Of a stretch of 64,000 nucleotides of DNA, positions 1-11,454 are shown piece after piece. The DNA is from Calliphora vicina. Its lineage: Eukaryota; Arthropoda; Insecta; Diptera; Calliphoridae. Each line of letters starts with the position of its first letter. Within the stretch, counting starts at the first letter, position 1. The position numbers and the translations under genes are program-made. The stretch spans positions 22,913,167-22,977,166 of the forward strand of contig NC_088780.1 in assembly GCF_958450345.1 (NCBI RefSeq), read 5' to 3'. Under the pieces are notes generated by a model. The model was not told the DNA's origin. It ran no database searches and saw only the letters and a program-made list of their open reading frames with translations.

Positions 1-655
1 AAAACATTCAGACTATATTTAAAATTACCTGGAATATACTATTCTGAATATCTTTTGCATAAAAATCATAACAGTAAAGAAATTTGGCTCATTAATCCAA
101 ATATGGCCAAAAAAATAGTTTTTCTCGAAAATCTCAATTTTTAAATCGCAGGAACGGAAAAACTATAAGAGGTATTTTCATACTTTTTTCATATCTTTAT
201 TCCCCATTATGTTCTAAATAAATCCCAATGTGATGATCAAAAAATTGTGAAATTTGTTCAACAAAATTTTTAATAATTTGAAAATGGAGTTTTGAAACTG
301 CCGTTAAAAAAAATTTATTTCTTTGGTCATACCTGCGAATAGGTTACCGGTATCCTACGAAGACAAAAACTCATATACAAGTAAATATGGATATATTTTA
401 AGTAAACATGTACCTTTATTATAATATTTATCAAAATATTTTAATTTTGTTGCTACATTTCTTGTTCTAGTGGCCTGAGACACGTTAATGGCCTGGCGAT
501 TTTTTAATAACTTTAAAATTTTTCAACCAATTTTTGTCTTTTATATCTTATTAGAACGACAATTACGTGTAAATTTCGATTCTTTTAAATTAAATTGCAA
601 AAGTAATTATTTAATGCCAAAATTTGTACAAAAACTGAAAAAATTGAATTTTTTC
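1..655 (-). repeat. Family D dispersed repeat, truncated by window start
   Basis: This is non-coding, AT-rich sequence. Read in reverse complement it follows the copy at 59083-60080 block by block. Shared blocks include the GTGGCCTGAGACACG region near 470 and the TCGCAGGAACGG region near 150. A shorter relative with terminal inverted repeats lies at 43111-43732. The left edge is cut by the window and the right edge fades near 655. No reading frame is preserved. Confidence 0.6.
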
Positions 656-822
656 CCCTTGTAAATGCATCTCAAAACTTCAGCGTCGTTGCGCCACCAG
701 TTAGCGTTATCCTATCATCCTAATATTTTACACAACGAGTTTCTACAATACATAGAACCATTCTAGAGGGGGGGACGGGCAAAATTCGAAATTTTATTTT
801 TTTGGAGCACTCTACTGTCCAT

Positions 823-1367
823 GTAAACCTTGTGCGCAGAGCACAGGTCGCAATTTTAAAGATATTTCGATCAAATTTGGTACATATTATTTTTTTTTGG
901 CCCAAGGATGAAGCCTATTGAAGCCTACTGGCTGAAATCGGTCCATTATTTCACCTAGCCCCCATACAAATGTCCTTCCGAAATTAGACTTTATCGTTCA
1001 TAAATGTTTAATTTATAAATGTATCCCCACAAATTGCGCTCCAAATAAGTTGTGTATATACAAAATTCATGTCACTAAATTTTGTTACGATCGGTCCATA
1101 ATTAGTCATAGCTCCCATATAGACCCGCTTCCGAAAATCACTTTAACATACATAAATCGCTTAAAAATGTTGGTATACTTACAAAATTCAACATATTAAA
1201 CTTTCATATAGACATAAATCACACGACCTAATTTCATGGTGATCCGTCCATAATTGGTCATAGCCCCCTTATAAGGCCCTTTTCCGAAAATCACTCAAAA
1301 ATATAAATTATTGAAATTTTAAAAGAAAAATGTTTTTGCTCTTTTACTTACCTTCTTACTTGTTTTA
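823..1367 (-). repeat. Family A dispersed repeat, copy A1 (reverse, 3'-truncated)
   Basis: This matches the body of family A (best copies 27541-28264, 33756-34445 and 51657-52370) in reverse. It runs from CTGTCCATGTAAACCTTG to TTCTTACTTGTTTT. The terminal block with the GGAC tetranucleotides and the final stem-loop is missing, replaced by unrelated sequence at 720-822. It is non-coding; short frames here are coincidental. Confidence 0.75.
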
Positions 1368-1854
1368 AATTAACTGTCGATTTGCACATCGACCATCTAT
1401 TGTACCATGCTTATGAATGATATTTTATTGTATTCCGTTTCCAGATAAATCAAAAAAAATTTCTTGTGCAAACTTTTTCCTCTGTAAATGAACACCCAAA
1501 CTGAACACGCAAAGATATTTCGCAGAAACCCTAAAGATATGTGGCATACTTTATTACCGACTTAAAACACATTAAACATTTAACCAAATAAACGCAACTA
1601 CTGCAAATGAAACTTAATGAATGACTACATAAAACTTGTACAAAAGAACAATAAAAATATACGATGATGTTCAAGGAAAATATTACATACGAGTAAATAT
1701 ATGATATGTGTACGTCTGAATACCTTGGAAAATTGCGTATTTTCAAAATAATCATAGATGCATGTAACCAGCAGTTTTACAAGTAGTCTATTTATCCTTT
1801 TGACATAATAATTTTTATTAACTATTTGGCTGATTGGAATTTGTAGTGTCTCTA
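1368..1854. other. Unassigned AT-rich stretch
   Basis: I see no supported gene or recognisable repeat boundary here. Confidence 0.4.
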
Positions 1855-2110
1855 AGTAATTGAGAGAAAGTAAATATATTCTGGGTACTGGTAAAATTCT
1901 AAGACGATCTAGCCGTCCGTCTGTTGAAGATACGGTAGGGCCTCATAAAATGACATAAATTTCGTATAAATATCCATATCGAACAAAAAATTTTTTACAG
2001 ATCTTTTGTATATGTATATGCAGAAATCAAACAATTGGATTTAGCTTCCATATAAGATCAACTTCCACCATAAAACTCTTGTAAATATCTAAAATAAACA
2101 TAAAATACAT
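1855..2110 (+). repeat. Family K fragment with GTCCGTCTGTTG module
   Basis: Near 1905-1950 the sequence carries GATCTAGCCGTCCGTCTG followed by a GGGCCTCATAAAATG block. Related blocks occur at 5590-5700 and 6270-6320. The GTCCGTCTG core is the module also found in families A and C. Edges are uncertain. Confidence 0.4.
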
Positions 2111-2189
2111 ATATTTATGACGATCAATATTTGTGATCAAATTTTGAATAGAATCAAAAAAACATGCTAACAAAATTGGAACATGTAAA

Positions 2190-3204
2190 AGGGGCCGTAT
2201 TATGGACTTGAAATTTTTTTAAGACAACAAAAAATCAAAAAAAAAGAAAGGTCGTAATAAATCTGGATCAAATTGCTACTATTATTTGCAATCTTATTAT
2301 AATTTTGATATAAGTTTTAGTTTTAGAAACTCAATAAATATGTAATAAAATCTTTATTTATTAACAAAACTTAATGAAATTCTCAACGTTTTTTGAATTT
2401 ATCATTCTAAATAACAAGGTTTAAGGTTTTATTTATTAACAAAACTTAATGAAATTCTCAACGTTTTTTAAATTTATCATTCTAAATAACAAGGTTTAAA
2501 AAAACTTGTCAAAAGTTCAAAAAGGAATCCCGCAATTCCTAAAAATTGGAGCAAAAATCCGAAAAATTTTCTTTTTTACAATTCCTTCGGGCCTTGGAAA
2601 ATATTTTGGGGATAAATAGGAAACTCATCAGGGTTTCCAAAGCTGATTTACGTTTTGTGATCTCAGATTTGGGATTTTGGACCAAATTTGAAATATTGAT
2701 AAAAATAGGTCAAATTCCGAAAATCCTAGCGACATATTCGAACAATTACCAAAATGTTCTCCGTTAAGATATCTTACAGAAAAACATAAAATTGTTATAT
2801 GTTCTTAAAGAAAGTTTTTTTTAATAAAAATTAAATTGAAAAACGTTTATTTTTAGAACCATAATTGGTACTGCTCTGAAAACATTTGTATGTTATTGGT
2901 AATTTGTTCTCTAACTATTTTAAAATTTAAATTTTGAAATGCATATAACTAGGAAATTATAAGAGCTAAATAGCTTTGAAATCGGATGGGAAACAAAAAA
3001 AATGCACGTGATTAATTTTACATGCCGAAGGTACCCAAATTTGAGCCCCCATAGCGTCGCCCCTGGTGTATTTTTAAGGATCCATTTTAATAACTTAAAC
3101 TCGAATACTCCATGTCTACGCCCATGTTCAATTCTATTATTGTCGGACCAGCCGTGTAGAAATGCCAGATTTATTTGCAAAAACTATTGATTCTCCGCAC
3201 TGTG
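2190..3204 (+). mobile_element. Family B (Transib-like) copy B1, right half with terminal repeat
   Basis: This is a non-coding copy of the right half of family B ending in CACTGTG at 3198-3204. The reverse complement of that end (CACAGTGCGGAGAATC) matches the left ends of B copies at 12529 and 34984, so the full element had long terminal inverted repeats including the motif AAATAAATCTGGCATTTCTA. A 75-bp tandem duplication (start points near 2361 and 2436) lies inside. The Transib assignment rests on the CACAGTG heptamer and on the 5-bp target duplication of the copy at 34984. Confidence 0.6.
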
Positions 3205-3349
3205 TCCAAAGTAGTTATGATGATAAAAGCTAAGATAAATCGAGTTCACGTTGCAGGAAATATTGTAGGTTAAATGTCGCAAATATCTATTTATTTTTAA
3301 TAAATCTGGCTTTTTTTGCATAAGGGAGTTTGGGAGTTATTTCACGGTA

Positions 3350-3432
3350 CCCATAGCTAGACCTGTAACCAGTAAATATCTTAAATAATAGGTCAAGTCA
3401 CTGGTTCGGTGCAGTCACCCAAAGCTGCTGGG
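3350..3432. repeat. Possible mini inverted-repeat element (CCC...GGG, TA-flanked)
   Basis: Short segment running from TA|CCCATAGC to GCTGCTGGG|TA. Its ends resemble the CCC...GGG elements at 32385-32756 and 62975-63612. It is only 83 bp and the inverted repeat is short, so this is tentative. Confidence 0.3.
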
Positions 3433-3434
3433 TA

Positions 3435-4382
3435 TACACGTGTCATCATGCGTGTGAAACTAAAGTGTGGATGTGTATACTTTATATGTAAAGTAACGCT
3501 CTTATAATTAAGGTAATAAAACATATAAAAAACTAAATATTAAACATATATACAGCAGTTCTACAATATACAATGTAACTTACAAAAACTGCTTAAGAAA
3601 AATAATTGCTAAAAATTGCCTGACATTCTGAGAGAAATGTATTTTTTAGTGTTGCAAAGAAATGGTTGACATGTGTCAACAAATACCAAAGAATTACTGC
3701 AGCAATAAAAGAAGTTATTTGCAGGCAAGGGTAAAATTATAACAAAATGTTAAGTTTATGCTAAGAAAATTGTCTGAACTTAGTAAAAAAATCTAATCAT
3801 CAACATTGTAAATTACATTTTATTTAAATATAAAGATTGAATATGTTTTCATATCTTATACATTTCGATATATAATAACTATTTTCAACCACTACTGTAC
3901 GAGTCTTACAATTCAAGACATTTCAACAAAGAATAAATATTAAATGCGTGTGTATGTATTATGGTATGTTCGTAGAAAACTTTTATTAGAGATAAAATAA
4001 ATAAAATATATTTTCAAAAGCAGCATTTTTATGGAAAGCAAAAAGAAAAAGAAAAAACGTTTGTAACTTTTGACTTTTAGCAATTAATAAGAAATTAAAA
4101 CAAAAGAGTATGCAAATATTTAACGCATTCATATAATTTTGTCTGAAAGGTCTAAAAATGTTGACAGCGTTTAAAAAGGATGCGTGAAGAAATTTCTACA
4201 AGAACTTTTTATTTTAATAGTGACACTGTTAAAACTATGACACAAAATTGCAATTTTGTTTTTAACTTTAAATAGTAAGATTAAATAGTAACATTAAATA
4301 GTAAGTAAAAATTTATTTAAAAAATGCTGTATGTGACTTATTTCTATACCCTTCATCACAAGTGTAAGTAAGTGCAGATAAA
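3435..4382. other. Unassigned AT-rich stretch
   Basis: I find no gene, terminal inverted repeat or similarity to other blocks in this window. Confidence 0.4.
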
Positions 4383-4734
4383 CCCAGCGGGAAAAAATGA
4401 TAGGGCTTCAATTTGTAGGCCTTCTAAAAGGCATACTTACACATTCTAAAAGATCCGATACTCATTCCACCCTGCCTGCTCTTAGAAGGTGTTCAAGAAG
4501 CCCTATGAATCCCCTTCTAATAACAAGTGAGCTTGTTGGCTGCCAACAGCCCATCATAAGTAGGCCTTCTCTCAGCCCTCTAACAGCAGCGAGTATGCAA
4601 GGCCTTGGCTCGCAATGACACGCCGTGTAAAATTTAAATGATTTTGCAATGCGGCAATATGATTTTGCAAGTCCTTGTGTCTGCAAAATGAGGCATTTAG
4701 GAAGGCCTCTTTACTGCATATTTTTCCCGCTGGG
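4383..4734. mobile_element. MITE with CCCAGCGGGAAAAA terminal inverted repeats
   Basis: A 352-bp unit begins CCCAGCGGGAAAAA and ends TTTTTCCCGCTGGG. The imperfect inverted repeat extends about 45 bp inward (GGCCTTCTAAAAGGC against GGCCTTCCTAAATGCC). It is flanked on both sides by AA, a possible 2-bp target duplication. It is more GC-rich than its surroundings and has no transposase. Overlapping short frames on both strands reflect its base composition. The superfamily is not assigned. Confidence 0.75.
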
Positions 4735-4956
4735 AACTATTTTGAATATAATATAATTAAATACATACATATAAGAGTAAAATAAAAAATGTTGGTTATA
4801 GTCAAATTATCCAAAATTTTTCAACAATTTTTCTCATGACACGAACGAACAATATGTTAGCTTATATGTCAATTTGAGGGGTACATATCTGTCATTTATT
4901 CTCATATAGTTATTGAGCATTATAAGGTAAACAACAAAGTCGAATTTTGTTTTAAC

Positions 4957-5400
4957 TCAAGCCAAAATTTCAAAACGTTTGCGAGCAGCAGGAGTCATCC
5001 AAAAACAGGAAAATTTGGTACCATTCGAATTGAAATCGAGAAACCCTTGATAGACGATTTTGAATATCCTGAACGCTATAAAAGAAAATAATTTTTGCAC
5101 CGAATCATTACTTGCGATGAAAAATGGATCCATTACAATAACTAGAAGCGTAAGAGATCTTATGTGAAGCTCGGACAGCCAGCTGAATCGACACCAGAGC
5201 CAAATATCCATGGTGATAAGGTGATTCTCAGTATTTAGTGGGACCAAAAGGGTCCTTTCAATTATAAGCTGCTGAAATCTGGCTATTTAGAATGAAATGG
5301 TTGGTAAGTTTTGCTCACCCGCTTTATAGTCCAGACCGTGCCCCTTTCGACTACTAATTGCTTTGATTTGAATAAAAATTATCGGTCACTTGATTACAGC
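4957..5400 (+). pseudogene. mariner transposase remnant
   Basis: Decayed Tc1/mariner transposase. In shifting frames one reads an N-terminal part (ISKRLRAAG...IQKQENLVPFELK), then the catalytic-core segment FLHRIITCDEKWIHY at about 5093-5140, then KLGQPAESTPEPNIHGDKV and WDQKGPFNYKLLKSG to about 5280. A weak YSPDLAP-like block follows near 5320-5350. Frameshifts and stops mean it cannot encode an active enzyme. In intact family members the protein cuts and pastes DNA at TA sites. The first catalytic Asp is visible in the CDEKW motif. No terminal inverted repeats were identified. Confidence 0.85.
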
Positions 5401-5589
5401 TAGCACAAACTATAATTTAAGTACCAGAACGCGACACAGGAACATGACCACAATCATATGAAAAATTTTGCTGTAATGGAGATTTATTCTGACCTTCTGG
5501 ATTTTTATACAGACTATCAAAAAAGATGGGCGATACATTGATTTTGTCGTTTCGTTTATATCACAATAAAAACTTTGTAGTAGACCCAC

Positions 5590-6335
5590 ATTAGTGTATA
5601 TATTCTGAGTCCTTATAAGATTATAAGACAATCTACTTTGTACATCCGTCTGTCTGTCTGTTGAAATCACGATAGGGTCCAAACTAAAAGAGCGCAAATT
5701 ATTTCTAAGTATTTTGAAATTTTATTTAAAGTATGTCGAAAATTAGGCAAAATTTGTCTGCAGTCCCCATTCAGAAAATGACTTCAATATCAAATTGGTA
5801 ACAAACTTTATATGAACCTAAATCTTTCTACAAAATGTTATGAGTTTCGGTTCCACACATCATAATAATTTATATATAACTAGCTGTCCCGGCAAACGTT
5901 GTTCTGTCATAGCTCACACAAAGTTTGAAGACTCCCACTATAATAGTACTCCAGATATGCAATAATAAATTTTTACTTTGTATGGGAGGTGCCATGACCA
6001 TCGAGAGACCCACTCAAACAAACACAAACAATTTTATCGAAATCGGCCCAGCCGTTAAGGAGGAGTTCAGTTACTAACACACGTACAGAAGAATATATAA
6101 AGATGATAAATAAATTTCGACATAAGTCATTTCTAAGAAATTAATCACACTATCAAATTCTGTGCAATTCCGACCATAACTGTTTCCAGTCCCCATAAAA
6201 AGGCCATTTATATTCCGAAAATCACTTATAAATTTCACATTGCTATGGAAAGTGGTTGTTTGTTGGGTCCTCATAAAATTCTAAGGCGATCAAGCTACAT
6301 ATGTCCGTCCGTCTGTCTGTTATAAATGCGTTAGG
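5590..6335 (+). repeat. Family K copy interrupted by a Helitron-like element
   Basis: Two pieces (5590-5879 and 6104-6335) appear to be one non-coding repeat split by the element at 5880-6103. It contains CATCCGTCTGTCTGTCTG near 5643 and a second GTCCGTCCGTCTGTCTG near 6303. The two halves of the boundary abut an A|T dinucleotide once the insertion is removed. Confidence 0.4.
5880..6103 (-). mobile_element. Helitron-like non-autonomous element, short type
   Basis: Read on the minus strand, this 224-bp unit starts TCTTTATATATTCTTCTG and ends CCGGGACAGCTAG, with host A before and T after. That is the TC...CTAG, A|T arrangement of Helitrons. It matches the + strand copy at 12927-13145, sharing the blocks GTACGTGTGTTAGTAACTGA and ACCTCCCATACAAAGTAAA. 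There is no coding capacity and no target duplication, as expected for Helitrons. Confidence 0.65.
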
Positions 6336-6339
6336 TAAA

Positions 6340-6486
6340 ATCTGGAATTTCTAAACGGCTGGTCCGATCGGCATAGCCAAGGAGTATTCGAGTTTAAGTT
6401 ATTAAAATGGGCCCTACAAATTATCCAAGGGCGGAGCTATGGAGCTCATACCTTCGACATGTAAAACTTTTAAACATGTGCAATTT
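6340..6486 (+). repeat. Family B fragment B2 (left-end portion)
   Basis: A short piece of the family B left end (AAATCTGGAATTTCTAAACGG through TTCGACATGTAAAAC) abuts the family C copy beginning at 6487. It lacks the terminal CACAGTG heptamer. Confidence 0.6.
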
Positions 6487-6799
6487 TTATACCCTTCCCC
6501 TTCGTGAGAAGGGTATATATAAGTTTGTCATGTCGTTTGTAATTTCATTTCCAATTCTATAAAGTATATATTATAGATAGCGGAGTCGATTAAGCCATGT
6601 CCGTCTGTCTGTCTGTCCGTCTGTCTGTCTGTTAAAATCAACTTTCCGAAGCCCCCAAATAACCTACATACACGATTCATACATCAATATCTCCGGAATT
6701 CTTCCGGCTCGGTTGCTATTCAAAATCGGTCCACAAATGGCTGAGATATAAGGAAAAAAAACCAGGACAACCTCGATTTTTTACCTATTTTTTTATCTA

Positions 6800-7276
6800 C
6801 AGTGTTGGCCAGGAATTTAAGACAAAAATTGTTTGCTAAATTCCACGTGATTGTCAATTATTTTTTCAAATATTTCCACAAATATGTATGCATGAGGATT
6901 GTTTTAACACACAAGTGTGTTTTATTCGACTGTGTCAATTCATACATATTCATCATGAACATGAAATTTTTCTACAACTTGACCAAAAATTTTTTTTTTT
7001 TAATAAACATATTTTCTCACATTTATATTTTTAGTTCCATTAGTTTCGGTCGTATCATGTTATTAACAGTGGATGTTCGCTGAGGTGGGTCAACGTATTT
7101 CCACATATCTTTGTCCATATATGTTTTACCGATTTTTCCAAACATTTTTCAGAAACTAGAAACATTAATAATAAATTTCATACCCTTAGAGGTCCTTTTA
7201 TTTTGGCTCAATCGCACTTAAAATTCAGTTGATGAAAAAAATTCAAGTATTTGTCTTAAATTATTGGCCACCACTG
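6800..7276. mobile_element. Tc1/mariner-type MITE inserted in family C
   Basis: This 477-bp element is flanked by TA on both sides (6798-6799 and 7277-7278). Its left end CAGTGTTGGCCAGGAATTTA and right end (reverse complement CAGTGGTGGCCAATAATTTA) form inverted repeats of about 30 bp. Removing it and one TA restores the family C sequence seen at 43865-43900. The 93-codon frame inside shows no transposase motifs. Confidence 0.8.
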
Positions 7277-7291
7277 TATCTGGATGACTAA

Positions 7292-7980
7292 TGCCATGTT
7301 TCCACGGCAGTCTGAATTACTTAATTCGGGTTTTGAATTACGATTGCGAATCAACCTATTTACACGACAACATTCGTAATTCAGTTTGACATTTATTTAT
7401 TTCTTCTTCTTGTTTTTTTTTCTTCTGTTTACATGTTTTGTTTTTTTGTTTATTTTGTTTGTTTAGTGCGAATTTTAAATTTGTAATTTGGCAATGGATA
7501 AAAAAGGTAAGTAAAAACATAAAATTATAGCATTATTAATTAAACAAATATAATTTAATTAATATTTTCATTATTAGAAAAAAGAAAAAGAGCAAGCAAG
7601 TGGGAGCAGGGCAGCGAGCGGGCTTTATTAGAGGTGTGGGCTGAAAGAATGGCAGAGCTGCTACTTCTACAAATTAATTTAACTTTAATCAGACTTTTTA
7701 TTTATTTATTTATTTAATACAAAAATCGTTTTCTTTATTTTGTTTTGTTTTGACATTTTTGTTTGGACAGCTGATTTTGATACATAAATAATCGATAAAA
7801 AATTAGAGATGACAGTCATTCGTTCGTAACTCATAAGGTAATTCAAACTGAATTACGTACGAACAAGGTAATTCGCACTTGAAATTTTGTATGGCGAATC
7901 ATGTAATTCAGTTCGTAATTGGGGGTTGAATGACGAATGAGAGCTTGAATGACGAATAATGCCGTCGTGTGAACATGGTA
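7292..7980 (+). mobile_element. PIF/Harbinger-like internally deleted element
   Basis: This 689-bp element is flanked by the 3-bp duplication TAA (7289-7291 and 7981-7983). Its termini TGCCATGTTTCCACGGC and, in reverse complement, TACCATGTTCACACGAC are inverted repeats. The duplication is verified against uninterrupted family C copies reading ...TACTAAGTCATT. Both ends carry repeated GAATTAC/GTAATTC motifs, probably transposase-binding sites. It retains the start of a Myb-like protein gene (7494-7717); the nuclease gene is gone. The 3-bp TWA duplication plus the Myb-like companion protein point to PIF/Harbinger. Confidence 0.75.
7494..7717 (+). pseudogene. Truncated Myb/SANT-like protein of a PIF/Harbinger transposon, two exons
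   Basis: Exon 1 is 7494-7506 (M-D-K-K plus one base) and is followed by the donor GTAAGT. Exon 2 begins after TTATTAG at 7578, in the matching phase. It encodes KRKRASKWEQGSERALLEVW and then AERMAELL before running into a TTTA-repeat tract and a stop at 7715-7717, about 50 codons in all. The basic stretch followed by the W...LL..W spacing is typical of Myb/trihelix DNA-binding domains. In PIF/Harbinger transposons such a protein binds element DNA and partners the DDE nuclease. Here only the first helices survive, so it is probably non-functional. Its function is inferred from the family and not demonstrated. Confidence 0.6.
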
Positions 7981-8452
7981 TAAGTCATTAATATAGACAA
8001 TATGGATATCTAATGATAGATATTTCAAAGACCTTTGCAATGACGTATATAAGACCATAGTAAGTTGGACCTACAATGGGTAAAAATGGGAAAAAATATT
8101 TTTTAACCCGAATTTTTTTTTCACCAACATTTTTTTTTCGCTTAATATTAAAAAAAGTTAAAAAAAAACAAAAAAAAAATGTTTAAATTTAAAAAATTAA
8201 AAAAAAAAAATTTTAACCCGAATTTTTTTTTTTACCAAAATTTTTTTTTCGCTTAATATTAAAAAAAAGTTAAAAAAAAACAAAAAAAAAATTTTAAAAT
8301 TTAAAAAATTAAAAAAAAAAATTTTAAAGAAAACAATCCAAAAATTTTTTTTCCAAAAAATTAAAAAAACAACTTTGGAAAAAAAGAAATAAATTTTGTT
8401 TACCTAAAAATATTTAAAATTTTTATTTTGAATATAGCTCTCTTACTTGTTC

Positions 8453-9040
8453 ACATTCCGAAGGGCGTAGAGGCGACATATTCTACAAATAGGAAATTTT
8501 TTATACTAAAATATTCTCCGTAAAGATACTCTAAAGAAAAATATAAAATTGTTATATGTTTTTAAAGAAAGCTTATTTTTAATAAAGAAAGAGTTAAGTC
8601 ACCTTTTCGCCCAAAAATCTGCAAAAATCAACTATTTGTTGAATATTTATATTGAAAATCGTTTATTTTTGGATCCATAATCGCTATAGTTCTGAAATCG
8701 TTTGTATGTTATTCGTAGTTTAGTTATCTAACCAACGAAAAAATCTCAAAACGTACGACCTATATTTTTAAAAAAGCGGACAAGGTAAGGCAAAATTTTA
8801 AAATTTAAATTTTGAAATACCTATACGCGGAAATTAAAAGGATAAGTTTTTCAAGAATATAAAATTCTTTGAATTCCGACGGGAAACAAAAACATTGCAC
8901 GTGTTTAAAAATTTTACATATCGAAGGTACCCTAATTTGAGCCCCCATAGTGCCGCGTTTGGATCATTTCTAGGGCCCATTTTAAAGAAAATCTATTTGC
9001 AGTTTAGAGCCAAATTTATTAAGAATTCTGGTAAACTGTA
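8453..9040 (+). repeat. Family B (Transib-like) fragment B3
   Basis: Part of the right half of family B, running from CCGAAGGGCGTAGAGGCGA to the GGTACCCTAATTTGAGCCCC block near 8927. It is colinear with 2700-3100 and 15210-15610. The terminal CACTGTG is missing. It directly abuts family C copy C1. Confidence 0.6.
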
Positions 9041-9072
9041 TGCATATACATAGTTTGCATATACTTACATAA

Positions 9073-9681
9073 CGCACTTGATCAACAAGAGGGTATTAAC
9101 TCAAAATTTTGTAAATTTCACTTTTTTCAAGAAATCAACTAACAACATCAATATCTATCTACTGTAAAAAATTCAACGTATTCTGATTACTCTTTCATCT
9201 CGAAAACAACACTTGAGACCATTTTCTTGATACAACAAAAAGATATTATTTCAAGTTAATACAAAAGTTGAAATAGAAATGCATCGTATATTTTCATAAA
9301 AAAGGTATTATTTTGAGTTGAGCGTTTATTCAAGTTAAAAATAATCAGTTTTTTATTTATATTTGGTTGTATTTTGAGTTGATACTGTTTTGTTGATAAA
9401 ATTGGTTTTATTTTATGATTTTATTCGAAATGTGACTCTTTTTATAAAAAAATTGTTTACATTTTGTCAGAAAAATGGTATTAACTCAAAAAATAGATTT
9501 TTTTTTGCAATAATTGGAAAAAATTTAAAAGAAAAACAAAGTAATTATTTTTTTTAAATGGAATTTACATACAATGATGTATTCAGATTATCAAATTCTC
9601 TTAAAATGTAACCACAACCAGTTTTTATCCTCTACTGAAAATTTTAAAATTTTGAGTTAATACTCTTGTTGATCAAGTGCG
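9073..9681. mobile_element. TIR element with 4-bp ATAA duplication
   Basis: This 609-bp element starts CGCACTTGATCAACAAGAG and ends with the reverse complement CTTGTTGATCAAGTGCG. The inverted repeat continues for about 35 bp (GTATTAACTCAAAATTTT on both sides). ATAA flanks both sides (9069-9072 and 9682-9685). There is no coding capacity. Repeated TTTTGAGTTGA motifs occur internally. The superfamily is unassigned. Confidence 0.7.
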
Positions 9682-9685
9682 ATAA

Positions 9686-10800
9686 GTTCGATATTAAAAT
9701 ATGTAGAGAGTGTCTTCTGTTCGGAGGAAATAATTAAATTTCAACTGAATATTAATTGTGAAGCCTCTAGCTGTACAGAAAATACATACATTTAACATTT
9801 ACTTCATTAAATTTATAAATTCAAACAAAAGAGCCAAAACTAAGAACAATTTTCAAACTATATTACTTGGCACTTAATATAAGGTTAAATTTGTATAATT
9901 TCATTTAAAATTTAAACTACCTTAAATTTTCTTTTGGATTAAACAAAAAAAAAAAAACACTTAAATTTTTCTTAAAATCTTAACTTCTATTTGCTTAACT
10001 TCAATAAGAGGAAACACTTGTAATAACAACTTAATTATAATATTCGTAATGCCCATGACAACTGGAGTCTCTAAGGTATAGCAACTGTAAGAATTATATT
10101 TTATTTATAACTTAAAATTCATTAGAACCAGTAAGTACCTCCAGGTATTAACAGTTTGTATTTATGTATACGCAAACAAAAGAACATTATTATTGTTATT
10201 AAATAATCCAAATTATGTGATAATTACATTGTTAAATATTTAATTTCTATTAAATTGTTTCATTTTCATTTTAATACACACGCAAACAATATACCCTAAA
10301 TAATAATATTATGACCGTAATACAAACAGCGAAACCAATAGAGTAAAAACTCACACAATGCCTGAATAATTTTTTGGGAATTTATGTATAAATAATTATA
10401 TTTCTAAAGGAAACGGAAGCTCTAAATAATGTTATAATAAGGAAATGTAGGAAAATTAAACAAAACAACAAAAAAAAAATCAATAAAAGAAAATATAATA
10501 ATTATTTGTTTGAATATAATTGTGAAAATGAGTAGGTTTTGTTTGTTTAGTGCGTATATTTAATTACAATATGATTGGTGTTGGGATGATAGTAAATGGT
10601 AAGGGAAATTACTAATTAATTTTATAGAAAACAATAACATGAAATATTATTTTTGTTTGTGTATAGAACATGTATACAATAATTCAATCCAAATCTAGGC
10701 CTCTTTCTTAGAGTTGATGATACATCCAAAAAATCATATTCAGGTTTTCATACAGTTTTCTCGATAACTAACACCTTTGATATTCTTATGGTTTGTAATA
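9686..10800. other. Unassigned AT-rich stretch
   Basis: No supported gene or repeat boundary. The first bases (GTTCGATATTA) are also found at about 22256, so part may belong to another dispersed repeat. Confidence 0.35.
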
Positions 10801-11392
10801 AAACAAGTAAGAGTGCTATATTCGGCTGTGCCGAATCTTATATACCCTTCACCAAATTATACTTCAAAATTTTAAATATTTTTAGGTAAACAAAATTTAA
10901 TTTTTTTTCCAGTTGTTTTTTGAATTTTTTGGAAAAAAAAAATTTTTCGATTGTTATTTTAAATTTTTTTTTTTTAAATTTAAAAAAATTTTTTTTTTTT
11001 AAATTTTAAAAATTTTTTTTTTTTAAGTTTTAAAAATTTTTTTTTGTTTTTTAAATTTTATTAAAAAAAAAAAAAATTCGGGTTCAAAATTTTTTTCCCG
11101 ATTTTGACCCATTGTAGGTCCAACTTACTATGGTCTTATATACGTCGTTGCAAATGTCTTTGAAATATCTATCATTAGATATCCATATTGTCTATATTAA
11201 TGTCTTAGTAATCCAGATATAGGTAAAAAAATAGGTCAAAAATCGAGGTTGTCTTGGTTTTTTCCTCATATCTCAGCCATTTGTGGACCGATTTTAAATA
11301 GTAAAATTCTCGAAAGCATGTCTGACAGAATTATTGAAGATTTGGATCCCGAAGATGTCTGGGGTCTTCAGAAAACTGATTTCAACAGACAG

Positions 11393-11454
<62 letters not shown>

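Larger units (their letters stand above)
6487..8452 (-). repeat. Family C dispersed repeat, copy C1, interrupted by two transposons
   Basis: Reverse-orientation family C is present in three pieces: 6487-6799, 7277-7291 and 7981-8452. It opens with a TATACCC...GGGTATA stem-loop, then the module GTCCGTCTGTCTGTCTGTCC near 6600. It continues through the conserved body (GGACCTACAATGGG near 8070) and low-complexity A/T tracts to CTCTCTTACTTG. Comparison with the copies at 10801 and 46679 shows exactly where the two insertions sit. Confidence 0.8.

Noticed and set aside
4397..4686. Overlapping frames on both strands in GC-richer DNA
   Set aside because: They lie entirely inside the CCCAGCGGGAAAAA MITE and are explained by its composition.
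6802..7083. 93-codon frame in the TA-flanked MITE
   Set aside because: No transposase motifs; very AT-rich and without related sequence.
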